DNA of 64,000 bases from an uncultured Eubacteriales bacterium (lineage in GTDB: Bacteria > Bacillota > Clostridia > Oscillospirales > Oscillospiraceae). Position 1 is the stretch's first letter; each line of letters opens with the position of its first letter. Location of the stretch: contig CAJKDY010000002.1 in NCBI GenBank assembly GCA_905198835.1, positions 124,001-188,000 of the forward strand, read 5' to 3'. Below are positions 24,641 through 32,976 of this stretch, in pieces. The position numbers and the translations under genes are program-made. The notes beneath the pieces were generated by a model. That model saw only the letters and a program-made list of their open reading frames with translations, was not told where the DNA came from and did not search any database.

Positions 24641-27034
24641 ATGACCTTAACGCCCGTGACCGCAGAGAAAATGCCGGTTCTGCCCCTGCGGGGCCTGGCG
24701 GTCTTTCCCAATATGCTCCTCCATTTTGACGTAGCCCGGTCCCAATCGGTCAAGGCCCTGGACAAGGCCATGGCCGCGGCGGGACCGGTGTTTCTGGCGC
24801 CGCAAAAGGACCTTGCTGTGGAGGAGCCCCAGCCGGCTGACCTGTGCGAGGTGGGCGCGGTGTGCTCCATCCGCCAACTGCTTCGCCTGCCCGGTGGCAG
24901 CGCCCGGGTGTTGGTGGAGGGCCTTTACCGGGGCCGCGTTGCCCAGGTGACCCAGCTGTCTCCCTATTTGGAGGCAGAGGTGGAACGTATCACGCCACCG
25001 CCGGTGCGCAGCTCTGCCCGTACTGAGGCGCTGATCCGTCAGGCTTATGAGAGCTACGGCCAATATGCTGAGCTGGCTCCCACCACGCCGGAGACCATGG
25101 TGGCTATTTTAGCCAGCAACGACCCTGGCTACATCGCCGACCACATTGCCCAAAACATCTCCCTTCGCGCGGAAGACCAGCAGGCCATTCTCTGCGAGCT
25201 TCGTCCGGTGCGGCGGCTGGAAAAGCTCTGCCGGGTCCTCCAGCGGGAGATAGAGGTGCTGCGGCTGGAGAGCGATGTGGAAAGCAAGGTCCGCCAGGGC
25301 CTGGACCAGAACCAGCGGGACTACTATCTCCGAGAGCAGTTGCGGGTCATCCGTGAGGAGCTGGGGGAGGGGGAGGACGACGAATTTTCCGCCTACCGCG
25401 CCAGGATCGCCCAAGCCAAGCTGCCCCAGGAGATAGAGAAGCGGCTCTTGACCGAGCTGGCCCGACTGGAAAAGCAGCCCTACGGTTCGGCGGAGAGCGC
25501 CGTGAGCCGCAACTACCTGGATGTGTGTTTGGAGCTTCCGTGGGGAACCTACACCCGGGAAAAAGCGGATGTGGCCGCCGCCCGAAGGGCACTGGATCGG
25601 GACCACTACGGCATGGAAAAGGTCAAGGAGCGCATCTTGGAGTATGTGGCCGTTCGCCAGCTGGCTCCGGACCTAAAGGGCCAGATCCTTTGCCTGGTTG
25701 GCCCACCGGGCGTGGGCAAGACCTCCATCGCCATGTCCGTTGCCCGGGCGCTGGGCCGCAAGCTGGCCCGTATCTCCCTTGGCGGCGTCCATGACGAGGC
25801 GGAGATCCGCGGCCACCGCAAGACCTATGTGGGCGCTATGCCCGGGCGCATCCTCTCCGGCCTCCGCCGGGCCGGGAGCATGAACCCGGTGCTGGTGCTG
25901 GACGAGATCGACAAGCTGGGCAGCGACGGCCGCAGCGACCCCACCGCCGCTCTGTTGGAGGTGCTGGACCCGGAGCAAAACGCCGCCTTCCGGGACAACT
26001 TTCTGGAGCTGCCCTTCGATCTGTCCCAGGTCCTCTTTATCACCACTGCCAACACCCTGGACACCGTGCCCAGGCCTCTTCGAGACCGCATGGAGATCAT
26101 CGAACTGCCCAGCTATACGGACTTGGAAAAGCTCCACATCGCCAAGGGCTACCTCCTGCCCCGGGAGCAAAAGCGCCACGGTTTGAAGAGAAGCCAGCTC
26201 AAGCTCACCGACGAGGCCATTCTACGCACCATCACCGCCTATACCCGGGAAGCGGGAGTCCGCCTCTTAGAGCAGCAGCTGGCCAAGCTGTGCCGAAAGG
26301 CGGCCATGGAAGTGGTAGCGGGAAATGTAAAGTCAGTCGCCATTACAGATAAAAACCTGGGGCACTATCTGGGCGTGCCCAAATACCACCCGGAGACTGA
26401 GGCGCTCAAGTCCAGAGTTGGCGTGGTCAACGGCCTTGCCTGGACGGAGGCTGGCGGCGAGCTCTTAGAGGTGGAGGTCAACGTCATGCCCGGCACGGGC
26501 AAGGTGGATCTGACGGGCAACCTGGGTGATGTAATGAAGGAATCGGCCCAGACGGCGCTGTCCTGCGTGCGTAGTCGTTGGGCCCAGCTGGGGCTGGACG
26601 CTCAGTTTTATAAGACCAAGGATATCCACGTCCATTTCCCCGAGGGCGCCGTCCCCAAGGACGGACCCTCCGCGGGCATTGCCATCGTCACGGCCATGGT
26701 CTCGGCCCTGACGGGCACGCCGGTGACGGCGGGGATCGCCATGACGGGGGAGATCACCCTTCGGGGCCGGGTGCTGCCCATCGGAGGTCTGCGGGAGAAG
26801 ACCATGGCGGCCCTGCGAAACGGCGTTCACACTGTACTCATCCCAGCGGACAACGAAAAGGATCTGGCGGAGCTGGATCCGGCAGTCCGGGATCAGCTTT
26901 GCTTTGTGCGTGTGTCCGAGGTAGACCAGGTGCTGGATCAGGCTCTGGAGCAAAGGCCCCTGGACCGGCCCACGACCCAGAGCGTACCCTATGTGCCTAT
27001 GGTCCAGGGCCCCCAGCCGGGGCTGAAGCAGTGA
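24641..27034 (+). CDS. lon: ATP-dependent protease Lon
   Basis: A 797-residue LonA: N-terminal substrate domain (LPLRGLAVFPNM), AAA+ module with Walker A GPPGVGKTS near 354, and a protease domain with the Ser-Lys dyad S677 (KDGPSAG) and K720 (LREKTMAA). The ATG at 24641 is preferred over one at 24605 because AAGGGGAG precedes it. Ends with a Pro-rich tail. Sits between clpX and engB as in many Firmicutes. Confidence 0.96.
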   Translation: MTLTPVTAEKMPVLPLRGLAVFPNMLLHFDVARSQSVKALDKAMAAAGPVFLAPQKDLAVEEPQPADLCEVGAVCSIRQLLRLPGGSARVLVEGLYRGRVAQVTQLSPYLEAEVERITPPPVRSSARTEALIRQAYESYGQYAELAPTTPETMVAILASNDPGYIADHIAQNISLRAEDQQAILCELRPVRRLEKLCRVLQREIEVLRLESDVESKVRQGLDQNQRDYYLREQLRVIREELGEGEDDEFSAYRARIAQAKLPQEIEKRLLTELARLEKQPYGSAESAVSRNYLDVCLELPWGTYTREKADVAAARRALDRDHYGMEKVKERILEYVAVRQLAPDLKGQILCLVGPPGVGKTSIAMSVARALGRKLARISLGGVHDEAEIRGHRKTYVGAMPGRILSGLRRAGSMNPVLVLDEIDKLGSDGRSDPTAALLEVLDPEQNAAFRDNFLELPFDLSQVLFITTANTLDTVPRPLRDRMEIIELPSYTDLEKLHIAKGYLLPREQKRHGLKRSQLKLTDEAILRTITAYTREAGVRLLEQQLAKLCRKAAMEVVAGNVKSVAITDKNLGHYLGVPKYHPETEALKSRVGVVNGLAWTEAGGELLEVEVNVMPGTGKVDLTGNLGDVMKESAQTALSCVRSRWAQLGLDAQFYKTKDIHVHFPEGAVPKDGPSAGIAIVTAMVSALTGTPVTAGIAMTGEITLRGRVLPIGGLREKTMAALRNGVHTVLIPADNEKDLAELDPAVRDQLCFVRVSEVDQVLDQALEQRPLDRPTTQSVPYVPMVQGPQPGLKQ

Positions 27035-27043
27035 GGTGAGGAT

Positions 27044-27631
27044 ATGGACGTGAATTGGAACAAGGCGGAGTTCATCCGCTCGGCGGTGAAGCCTGCCGAT
27101 TTCCCCCATGACGGCCTGCCTCAGATCGTCTTCTCCGGCCGGTCCAACGTGGGCAAATCCTCCGTCATCAACCGGCTTTTGAACCGCAAGAACTTTGCCC
27201 GGGTGGGGGCCGCACCGGGCAAGACCACCCACATCAATTACTTTTTAATTGACCAGAAGCTCTACTTTGTGGACCTGCCCGGCTACGGCTACGCCAAGGT
27301 GTCCCAAGCCGAGCGCGCCCGCTGGGGCAAGCTCATCGAGGCCTGGTTTGCCGACAGCTCCCTGATGGCCCTGGGGGCCATGCTGGTGGACCTTCGCCAC
27401 AAGCCCACGGCGGACGACGTGACCATGGGCCAGTGGTACGCCGCCAGCGGCAAGCCCTACGTGGTGGTGGCCAACAAGCTGGACAAGGTGAAAAAGAGCG
27501 AGCTGGAGGGCAACATTTTGCGTATTCGCGAGACCTTAGAGCTGCCCGAGACCGTGCCCGTTATCCCCTTCTCTGCCGAAAAGGGGGACGGCAAGCAGGA
27601 ACTCATCGGCCAGATTTTGTCCCACATCTAG
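27044..27631 (+). CDS. engB: Ribosome biogenesis GTP-binding protein EngB/YsxC
   Basis: A 195-residue essential GTPase for 50S assembly. G1 GRSNVGKSS, G2 region GKTTHINYF, G3 DLPGYGYAK and G4 NKLDK are all present. The start lies 10 nt after the lon stop, behind GAGGTGAGG; lon-engB is a conserved Firmicutes pair. Confidence 0.95.
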   Translation: MDVNWNKAEFIRSAVKPADFPHDGLPQIVFSGRSNVGKSSVINRLLNRKNFARVGAAPGKTTHINYFLIDQKLYFVDLPGYGYAKVSQAERARWGKLIEAWFADSSLMALGAMLVDLRHKPTADDVTMGQWYAASGKPYVVVANKLDKVKKSELEGNILRIRETLELPETVPVIPFSAEKGDGKQELIGQILSHI

Positions 27632-27640
27632 GAGGGCTTT

Positions 27641-28414
27641 ATGAAATTTGTCCGTTTTTTGAAGGGCGAGACGCCCACTTGGGGTGAGGTAAAGGGCGAG
27701 AGCGTCTTCTGCCTGGACAAAGCGCCCTACGACGGTATTTCCTACACCGGCGAGAGCCTGCCGCTGCAAGACTGCTCTCTGCTGGCGCCCTGCGAGCCTA
27801 CCAAGATCGTCTGCGTGGGCAAGAACTATTACGACCACGCTGTGGAGATGGGCGAGGGCGTGCCCGACCACCCCATTCTGTTCCTCAAAGGTCCCAACGT
27901 GCTCAGCCATCCTGGCAGCCCCATCACCGCCCCGGACTTTGTGACGAGGGTGGACTACGAGGGCGAGCTGGGTGTGGTCATCCGCCGCCGGGCGAAGAAC
28001 GTGAAGGCCAGCGAGGCCAAGGACTACATACTGGGCTATACCTGCTTCAACGATGTCACCGCCCGCCTGGTCCAAAAGTCCGACGGCCAGTGGACCCGTG
28101 GCAAGAGCATGGATGGCTTTGGCCCCTGCGGCCCCTGGGTCACCGACGAGGTAGATCCCGCCGACCTGGCCATTACCACCCGCCTGAGCGGTCAGGTGGT
28201 CCAGCGCAGCCGGACCAGTCTCTTCATGCATGCCGTACCTGATCTCATCGAGTTCATCACCGCCTCCATGACCCTGGAGCCCGGCGATCTCATCGCCACC
28301 GGCACCCCCGCCGGCATCGGCCCCATGCGCGACGGCGACAGGGTAGAGGTAGAGATCGAAGGCATCGGCGTTCTCACAAACCCGGTGGTCCTGCCCAGGA
28401 TCCAGCATATCTGA
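27641..28414 (+). CDS. Fumarylacetoacetate hydrolase family protein
   Basis: A 257-residue FAH-fold enzyme. The characteristic GKNYYDHAVEMG, FLKGPNVLSHPGSPI, VDYEGELGVVI (metal Glu residues), YTCFNDVTAR, KSMDGFGPCGPW and GDLIATGTPAGIG segments are present. The family includes hydrolases, decarboxylases such as oxaloacetate decarboxylase, and isomerases; which reaction applies is not clear, although Firmicutes members of this size often act as 2-hydroxyhepta-dienedioate-type or oxaloacetate decarboxylases. 10 nt after engB, GGAGG site. Confidence 0.88.
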   Translation: MKFVRFLKGETPTWGEVKGESVFCLDKAPYDGISYTGESLPLQDCSLLAPCEPTKIVCVGKNYYDHAVEMGEGVPDHPILFLKGPNVLSHPGSPITAPDFVTRVDYEGELGVVIRRRAKNVKASEAKDYILGYTCFNDVTARLVQKSDGQWTRGKSMDGFGPCGPWVTDEVDPADLAITTRLSGQVVQRSRTSLFMHAVPDLIEFITASMTLEPGDLIATGTPAGIGPMRDGDRVEVEIEGIGVLTNPVVLPRIQHI

Positions 28415-28420
28415 TGTAAG

Positions 28421-28460
28421 CAAAAAACACCGCCGCTGTGAGACCACAGCGGCGGTGCTT
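28421..28460. terminator. Bidirectional terminator
   Basis: Perfect 13-bp stem (28428-28440 with 28445-28457, 4-nt loop). A6 precedes the stem, giving T6 on the minus strand, where it ends the gene at 28476-28892; the plus side has only CTTTC. Confidence 0.88.
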
Positions 28461-28475
28461 TCATATTAGATCGGC

Positions 28476-28892
28476 TTAGAGCTTATCGGAGTCCACCATA
28501 ATGTTGTCGGTGCCGTGCTCTTCAAATTCGCTGATGTACGCGTCGATGCGGCTGGCAAGCTCGGGGTAATTGGTCTCGTCGATGGGGGGGTCGTCCATGT
28601 CCCGGCGAGCCAGGTCCTCGGCCAGAATGTCGAAGAAAACGTCGTTTTCATACTGCATGATGGCCTCATGGATGCCGCCCTCGGCAAAGGCCCGGGAGGG
28701 GACGATCTCGCCCTGGTAGATCTCGGCCAGCTGAGGCATGCCTTCTTGGGCGGCCCGGAGAAAGAGCAGCGACTCTACCCGGTCATAGTCCTTGATGCGG
28801 TCGTCGCCGCGGGTAGAGTTCAAGATCCAGTTGCCGATGTATACCAGGTCCAGCAGACGGCGAAAGTCCTTTTTGCTCAGCTCCAGCTTCAA
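28476..28892 (-). CDS. Conserved hypothetical protein
   Basis: A 138-residue soluble acidic protein, largely helical, without signal peptide or known motif. Recognisable landmarks are MKLELSKKDFRRLLDLVYIG, a middle AEIYQGEIVPSRAF and an acidic end. It starts at TTG with an AGGAGGG site 7 nt upstream, and it has a near-perfect promoter and a terminator, so it is a real monocistronic gene. I do not recognise a function. Confidence 0.75.
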   Translation of the reverse strand: MKLELSKKDFRRLLDLVYIGNWILNSTRGDDRIKDYDRVESLLFLRAAQEGMPQLAEIYQGEIVPSRAFAEGGIHEAIMQYENDVFFDILAEDLARRDMDDPPIDETNYPELASRIDAYISEFEEHGTDNIMVDSDKL

Positions 28893-28934
28893 CGCGATCC
28901 CTCCTGTTCCAGAAAGCCTAAAGCTACTTCATAT

Positions 28935-28962
28935 ATTATAGCGACTTTTCCGCCGTTGTCAA
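28935..28962 (-). promoter_or_regulatory. Promoter of the hypothetical gene at 28476-28892
   Basis: Minus strand TTGACA (28962-28957), 16-nt spacer, TATAAT (28940-28935). Confidence 0.82.
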
Positions 28963-29008
28963 ACCCCCAAACTCTGGAAGTACGCCCGGCGGAAAATTGA
29001 ATTTCCTG

Positions 29009-29037
29009 TTGAAATACAGGATGGCGTCGGGTATAAT
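29009..29037 (+). promoter_or_regulatory. Promoter of the DUF1858 gene
   Basis: TTGAAA (29009-29014), 17-nt spacer, TATAAT (29032-29037). Confidence 0.82.
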
Positions 29038-29080
29038 AGAGGAGCAGAAATGCGCAAAGAGAAATAGGAGGTCTCGTATC

Positions 29081-29281
29081 ATGGCTCAGATCACAAAGGA
29101 TACCATCATTGGCGATATTCTGGACATCGCGCCGGACGCCGCGCCTATCTTCATGTCCATCGGCATGCACTGCTTGGGCTGTCCCGCCTCCCGGGGCGAG
29201 ACGGTGGAGCAGGCCTGTGCGGTCCACGGCGTGCCTGTGGACGCTCTGCTGGCCAAGCTCAACGAGTTGGTCAAGGCCTGA
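29081..29281 (+). CDS. DUF1858 redox-disulfide domain protein
   Basis: A 66-residue protein made of one DUF1858 domain, known from hybrid-cluster-protein-associated proteins. ITKDTIIGDILDIAPDAAPIF begins the domain and MHCLGCPASRG carries the CxxC pair expected to form a redox-active disulfide. Start at 29081 follows AGGAGG; an upstream in-frame start would run through the promoter. No HCP gene is nearby, so the partner is unknown. Confidence 0.9.
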   Translation: MAQITKDTIIGDILDIAPDAAPIFMSIGMHCLGCPASRGETVEQACAVHGVPVDALLAKLNELVKA

Positions 29282-29290
29282 AAACGCTGC

Positions 29291-29320
29291 AAAAAAGAGC
29301 GGCCTGCGCCGCTCTTTTTT
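29291..29320. terminator. Bidirectional terminator after the DUF1858 gene
   Basis: GAGCGGC (29297-29303) and GCCGCTC (29308-29314) with A6 before and T6 after. trmK begins only 20 nt further on without an obvious promoter, so some readthrough is likely. Confidence 0.88.
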
Positions 29321-29339
29321 CATAGAGAGGAGAACATAC

Positions 29340-30029
29340 ATGGCGCTGAAGCTGACCCCAAGGCTCCAGGCGGTGGCCGATCATGTGCCCCCGGGGGCCC
29401 GCCTGGCCGACGTGGGCACCGACCACGCCTACCTGCCCGCGTGGCTGCTGCTGGAGGAGCGCATCCCCTTTGCCGTGTGTACCGACCTGCGCAAGGGGCC
29501 GCTGGACCGGGCCAGGGAGACGGTGGAGCATTACGGCGTGGCGAACAGGGTCTCGCTGCGGCTCGGCGACGGGCTGGCCGGGTTGGACAGCGAGGAAGTG
29601 GACTGCGTCGCCATCGCCGGCATGGGCGGGGAGACCATCCTGCACATCCTGGGCCAGGCGCCTTGGACGGCGGAAAAGTCTTGCGTTGTTCAGCCCATGA
29701 GTTCCCTGGGCGATCTGCGCGCCGGGCTGGGCGGTCTGGGGCTGCGCATTGCCCGGGAGACCATCGTCCGGGAAGGGGAGACCCTTTACATCGTCATGGA
29801 CCTGGTCCGGGGCCGGGAAGGACCGCTGACGGCGGCAGAACAATTGGTAGGCCGGGCGGCCAACCACACAGGGGATGCGTTATGGCCCGAGTATCTGGCC
29901 CAGGAGATCCGACGCGTGCGTCGGGCTTTGACAGGTCTAGCCCAGTCGGGCAAGGCCGAAAACCAAGCCCGAAGCGAGGAGCTGAAGGCGGCTCTGGCCG
30001 GCCTGGAGCAAATGGAAAAGGAGCTTTGA
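29340..30029 (+). CDS. trmK: tRNA (adenine-22-N1)-methyltransferase TrmK
   Basis: A 229-residue SAM-dependent methyltransferase of the YqfN family that makes m1A22 in tRNA of Gram-positive bacteria. SAM motif I is LADVGTDHAYLP, motif II/III region VCTDLRKGPLDRA and the catalytic-site strand is CVAIAGMGGETI. A helical C-terminal region (from ~170) ends the protein. The ATG follows GAGGAGA. Followed after one base by the Nif3-like gene, the usual neighbour. Confidence 0.93.
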   Translation: MALKLTPRLQAVADHVPPGARLADVGTDHAYLPAWLLLEERIPFAVCTDLRKGPLDRARETVEHYGVANRVSLRLGDGLAGLDSEEVDCVAIAGMGGETILHILGQAPWTAEKSCVVQPMSSLGDLRAGLGGLGLRIARETIVREGETLYIVMDLVRGREGPLTAAEQLVGRAANHTGDALWPEYLAQEIRRVRRALTGLAQSGKAENQARSEELKAALAGLEQMEKEL

Positions 30030-30030
30030 T

Positions 30031-30828
30031 ATGACAAAGGTTCAGGACATTTACGCCTATATCGACGGCTTTGCGCCCTTTGCTACGCAAATGGACTTTG
30101 ATAACGCCGGGCTGCTGGTGGGTGACGGCCAGGCAGAGGTCAGTCGGGTGTTGTTGGCGCTGGACGCTACTATGGATGTGGTCCGCGAGGCGGAGCGGAA
30201 GCGCTGCCAACTCATCGTGACCCACCACCCCTTGATCTTCCGTCCGCTGAAAGCGGTGCGCCTGGAGGACCCCACCCAGGCCATCGTAGCCCGGCTCATC
30301 CGAAAAAACATTGCCCTGATCTGCGCCCATACCAATCTGGACGCCGCCCCCGGCGGGGTCAACGACGTGTTGATGGAGCGCCTGGGGGCAAAGGTCACCG
30401 GCGTTTTAGAGGAATTTGGCGTTCATGACGGACAGCCCTACGGCATGGGCCGGGTGGGCGAGCTGAAGAAGCCCATGGAGCCCAAGGCCTTTGCCGCCAT
30501 GGTGAAAAAGGCCCTGGGGGCCAGGGCTGTCCGGGCCACCCTGGGCAAGTCCCCAGTGAAAAGGCTTGCCGTCTGCGGCGGCGCGGGCAGCGATATGCTG
30601 GACCTGGCCGTCTCTCTGGGGGCGGACGCCTTCGTCACCGCCGACGTGAAGCACCATGAGTTCCTGGCCGCCCAGGCCCTGGGCGTGACCTTGATCGACG
30701 GCGGCCACTTCTCCACGGAAAATCCCATGATGCCCGTCCTTGCGGAACGCCTGAACCGGGCCTTTGGGAAGGATGGGGTGGAGGTTTTCCTGTCAAAAAT
30801 CAACAAAGAGCCATATGTCGCCCCTTAA
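30031..30828 (+). CDS. Nif3-like dinuclear metal centre protein (YqfO family)
   Basis: A 265-residue member of the NIF3/DUF34 family, which forms a hexameric toroid with two metals per subunit. Metal ligands are seen in VTHHPLIF, CAHTNLDAAPGGVNDVL, and the C-terminal TADVKHHEFLA and LIDGGHFSTE. Biochemical role is unsettled; proposed links are to GTP cyclohydrolase and metal handling. Lacks the central YqfO insert, which explains its short length. Paired with trmK. Confidence 0.92.
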   Translation: MTKVQDIYAYIDGFAPFATQMDFDNAGLLVGDGQAEVSRVLLALDATMDVVREAERKRCQLIVTHHPLIFRPLKAVRLEDPTQAIVARLIRKNIALICAHTNLDAAPGGVNDVLMERLGAKVTGVLEEFGVHDGQPYGMGRVGELKKPMEPKAFAAMVKKALGARAVRATLGKSPVKRLAVCGGAGSDMLDLAVSLGADAFVTADVKHHEFLAAQALGVTLIDGGHFSTENPMMPVLAERLNRAFGKDGVEVFLSKINKEPYVAP

Positions 30829-30843
30829 CTGGGAAATCAGGGG

Positions 30844-30872
30844 TTGAAAAATGGGTGAATCTGTGGTAAACT
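30844..30872 (+). promoter_or_regulatory. Promoter of the yebC-type gene
   Basis: TTGAAA (30844-30849), 17-nt spacer, TAAACT (30867-30872). Confidence 0.7.
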
Positions 30873-30904
30873 AATAGCCGAATTTTTGGGAAGGGATTGA
30901 TACC

Positions 30905-31633
30905 ATGTCCGGACATTCCAAGTGGCATAATATTCAAAAGACCAAGGGCGCAGCGGACGCCAAGCGCTCCCAGATCTTCACCAAGATCGCCAAGGAGATG
31001 ATCGTGGCGGTGAAGACCGGCGGCAGCGGCGACCCGGCCAACAACTCCCGCCTGGCCACCGTCATCGCCAAGGCCAAGGCGGCCAATATGCCCAATGACA
31101 ACATCAAGCGCACCATTGACCGGGCTCTGGGCTCGGGCAATCAGGACGCTTATGAGAACGTCACCTACGAAGGCTACGGCCCTAGCGGCGTGGCTGTGAT
31201 TGTAGAGGCCCTCACCGATAACCGCAACCGCACCGCACCCAACGTCCGCCACCTCTTTGATAAGTATGGCGGCAACTTGGGCGCCACGGGCTGCGTGTCC
31301 TGGTCCTTTGACCAGAAGGGTGTCATCGTCATCGAGAAGGAGGACCTGGACGAGGACACGGTGATGATGGACGCCCTGGACGCCGGCGCCGCCGACTTCG
31401 AGGCCCAGGAGGAGGTCTTTGAGATCACCACGGCCCCCGATGATTTCGCCGCCGTGCTGGGGGCGCTGGAGGCCAAGGGCTACGCCTTCCTCTCCGCCGA
31501 GGTGGCCATGGTGCCCCAGAACTACGTAAAGCTGGAAAACGAGGACGACGTCAAGAACATGGAAAAGCTCATCGACCTGCTGGAAGAGGACGAGGACGTG
31601 CAGAACGTCTACCACAACTGGGATCAGGACTGA
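30905..31633 (+). CDS. YebC/PmpR family protein
   Basis: A 242-residue three-domain protein. The N-terminal MSGHSKWHNIQKTKGAADAK is a signature of the family, followed by ANMPNDNIKRTIDRA and YEGYGPSGVAVIVEALTDN. Members were first described as transcription regulators and more recently as factors relieving ribosome stalling at proline stretches; which applies here is not decided by sequence. The C-terminal end is acidic. Own promoter and terminator. Confidence 0.95.
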   Translation: MSGHSKWHNIQKTKGAADAKRSQIFTKIAKEMIVAVKTGGSGDPANNSRLATVIAKAKAANMPNDNIKRTIDRALGSGNQDAYENVTYEGYGPSGVAVIVEALTDNRNRTAPNVRHLFDKYGGNLGATGCVSWSFDQKGVIVIEKEDLDEDTVMMDALDAGAADFEAQEEVFEITTAPDDFAAVLGALEAKGYAFLSAEVAMVPQNYVKLENEDDVKNMEKLIDLLEEDEDVQNVYHNWDQD

Positions 31634-31643
31634 GTGCGCATAC

Positions 31644-31681
31644 AAAGACGGTGTGACCGAAAAGGTCACACCGTCTTTTTT
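31644..31681. terminator. Terminator between yebC-type gene and the HxlR gene
   Basis: Fifteen-bp stem (31644-31658 with 31664-31678), 5-nt loop, ending in a T-run to 31681. It overlaps the 3' end of the convergent HxlR gene. Confidence 0.9.
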
Positions 31682-32006
31682 ACTGCCCTACGGCCTGTTT
31701 ATAGTTCTCGCCCCACGCCTTCATGGCGTCCAGGATGGGACAAAGGCTACGGCCCAGCTCGGTCAGGCTGTACTCCACCCGGGGCGGCACCTCGGCATAG
31801 ACCTTTCGATCTAACAGTCCGCTCTCCTCCATCTGTCGTAATTGGGCGGTAAGGACCTTTTGGCTGACCTGGCCCACCGACCGGCGAAGCTCGCCAAAGC
31901 GCTTGGTCCCGGTCAGCAGATCCCGGAGAATAAGGACCTTCCATTTATCGCCAATGAGGGTCAAGGTGGTCTCTACCGGGCAGGCTGGTAAAATTTTTTG
32001 TTCCAT
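31680..32006 (-). CDS. HxlR-family transcriptional regulator
   Basis: A 108-residue winged-helix regulator. CPVETTLTLIGDKWKVLILRDL is trimmed here to its marks: the family Cys (C9), the Pro-Val pair after it, and GDKWKVLIL. The recognition helix region is RFGELRRSVGQVSQKVLT and the wing VPPRVEYSLTELG. Family members act as dimers and often sense aldehydes or redox signals through the conserved Cys. It is divergent from the MBL-macrodomain-sirtuin genes, sharing an overlapping promoter, so it probably controls them and itself. Confidence 0.92.
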   Translation of the reverse strand: MEQKILPACPVETTLTLIGDKWKVLILRDLLTGTKRFGELRRSVGQVSQKVLTAQLRQMEESGLLDRKVYAEVPPRVEYSLTELGRSLCPILDAMKAWGENYKQAVGQ

Positions 32007-32049
32007 AAAATCCTTCTCCCTTCACAATGGTTTCCTTTGGGTAACTAGA

Positions 32050-32063
32050 GCACAATATTGTGC
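32050..32063. promoter_or_regulatory. Palindromic operator candidate for HxlR regulator
   Basis: GCACAATATTGTGC is a perfect 14-bp palindrome, 4 bp upstream of the -35 box of the plus-strand promoter and inside the HxlR gene leader. Its size and position suit a dimeric winged-helix regulator. Confidence 0.65.
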
Positions 32064-32067
32064 CTAC

Positions 32068-32096
32068 TTTACACTTCGGCGGTATGGCCTTATGAT
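32068..32096 (+). promoter_or_regulatory. Promoter of the MBL-macrodomain-sirtuin operon
   Basis: TTTACA (32068-32073), 17-nt spacer, TATGAT (32091-32096). Confidence 0.78.
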
Positions 32097-32120
32097 AATG
32101 CCAACGAAGGGAAAAGTCAA
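32092..32120 (-). promoter_or_regulatory. Promoter of the HxlR gene, -10 overlapping the opposite promoter
   Basis: Minus strand TTGACT (32120-32115), 17-nt spacer, TATCAT (32097-32092). Its -10 box occupies almost the same bases as the -10 of the plus promoter, so the two should exclude each other. Confidence 0.65.
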
Positions 32121-32151
32121 TCCCTTGACAACCTAAAGGAGGAACCTTATC

Positions 32152-32955
32152 ATGAAAAAGAACGCTTACACCACTGCCCCGGTGTCCGCCGGAGAGATGC
32201 GCGTGTACGCCAACGGCGACATGAAGCTCCACGCCTACCACACCGGCGATCCCATCGACGACCAGGTGCTGGTGGTGGAGAAAGCCGGGCAGGCCGTGGT
32301 CATCGAGTCCCCTTGCTTTGTAGACAGCATCCGGGCGCTGAGCGACTATCTGGACCGCATCGGCGTGAAAGTGGCCGGAGTGCTCACTGCCTACCACATG
32401 GCCGGGGCGACCTTCCTGCCGGGGGTGAAAAAGTACGCCACCCGGAATGCCGACGAATACGGCCACACCGGCGGCGGTAAGGGGCTGATCGACAGCTTTA
32501 CCGGGGCCTTTGGAGCGGCCTTTGACAGCTCCATCCACACCGTTACCGACTACCTGGAGCCCGGTGCAGTGACCATCGGCGGTATCGACCTGGTCATCGT
32601 TCCCACCCAGGAGGCTTTCGATGTGGAGATCCCCGGGCTTAACGCGGTGTACACCCACATGCTGGGCCATGACTGCCACTCCATCGTGGCGGGCAAGGAC
32701 CACGCCGACGCCATCATCGCCCAGCTCCAGAGCTACAAGGACCGTGGCTTTGATCTGGTGCTGACCTCCCACTATGTGCCCGAGGACCTGGCCGATGTGG
32801 ATGTGAAGATCGCCTATCTGGAGCGCATCAAGGCCATTGCCGCCCAGAGTGGGGACAAGGACGCTTTTCTGGCGGCGGCGCAGCGGGAATTCCCCCAATA
32901 TAGCGGCGGCAACTACCTGGAGATGACCGCTGGGATGTTCTTCCCTCAGGGGTAA
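32152..32955 (+). CDS. Metallo-beta-lactamase-fold-like protein with degenerate metal motif
   Basis: A 267-residue cytosolic protein whose strand order recalls the MBL fold (QVLVVEKAGQAVVIESP, then VAGVLTAYHMAGATFLPG, HMLGHDCHSIVAG, LVLTSHYVPE). The HxHxDH metal motif is reduced to AYHMAGA, so a normal binuclear zinc site is unlikely; HMLGHDCH could offer other ligands. The ATG follows AAAGGAGG. First gene of the operon controlled by the divergent HxlR regulator, 21 nt before the macrodomain gene. Function unknown; hydrolase or ligand sensor are both possible. Confidence 0.7.
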   Translation: MKKNAYTTAPVSAGEMRVYANGDMKLHAYHTGDPIDDQVLVVEKAGQAVVIESPCFVDSIRALSDYLDRIGVKVAGVLTAYHMAGATFLPGVKKYATRNADEYGHTGGGKGLIDSFTGAFGAAFDSSIHTVTDYLEPGAVTIGGIDLVIVPTQEAFDVEIPGLNAVYTHMLGHDCHSIVAGKDHADAIIAQLQSYKDRGFDLVLTSHYVPEDLADVDVKIAYLERIKAIAAQSGDKDAFLAAAQREFPQYSGGNYLEMTAGMFFPQG

Positions 32956-32976
32956 AAGCATAAGGAGGCCGGGAGC

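Noticed and set aside
29291..29320. Possible CRISPR or repeat unit among the many short palindromes
   Set aside because: Each palindrome in the window is unique and most are followed by T-runs, so they are ordinary terminators; no regularly spaced repeats occur.
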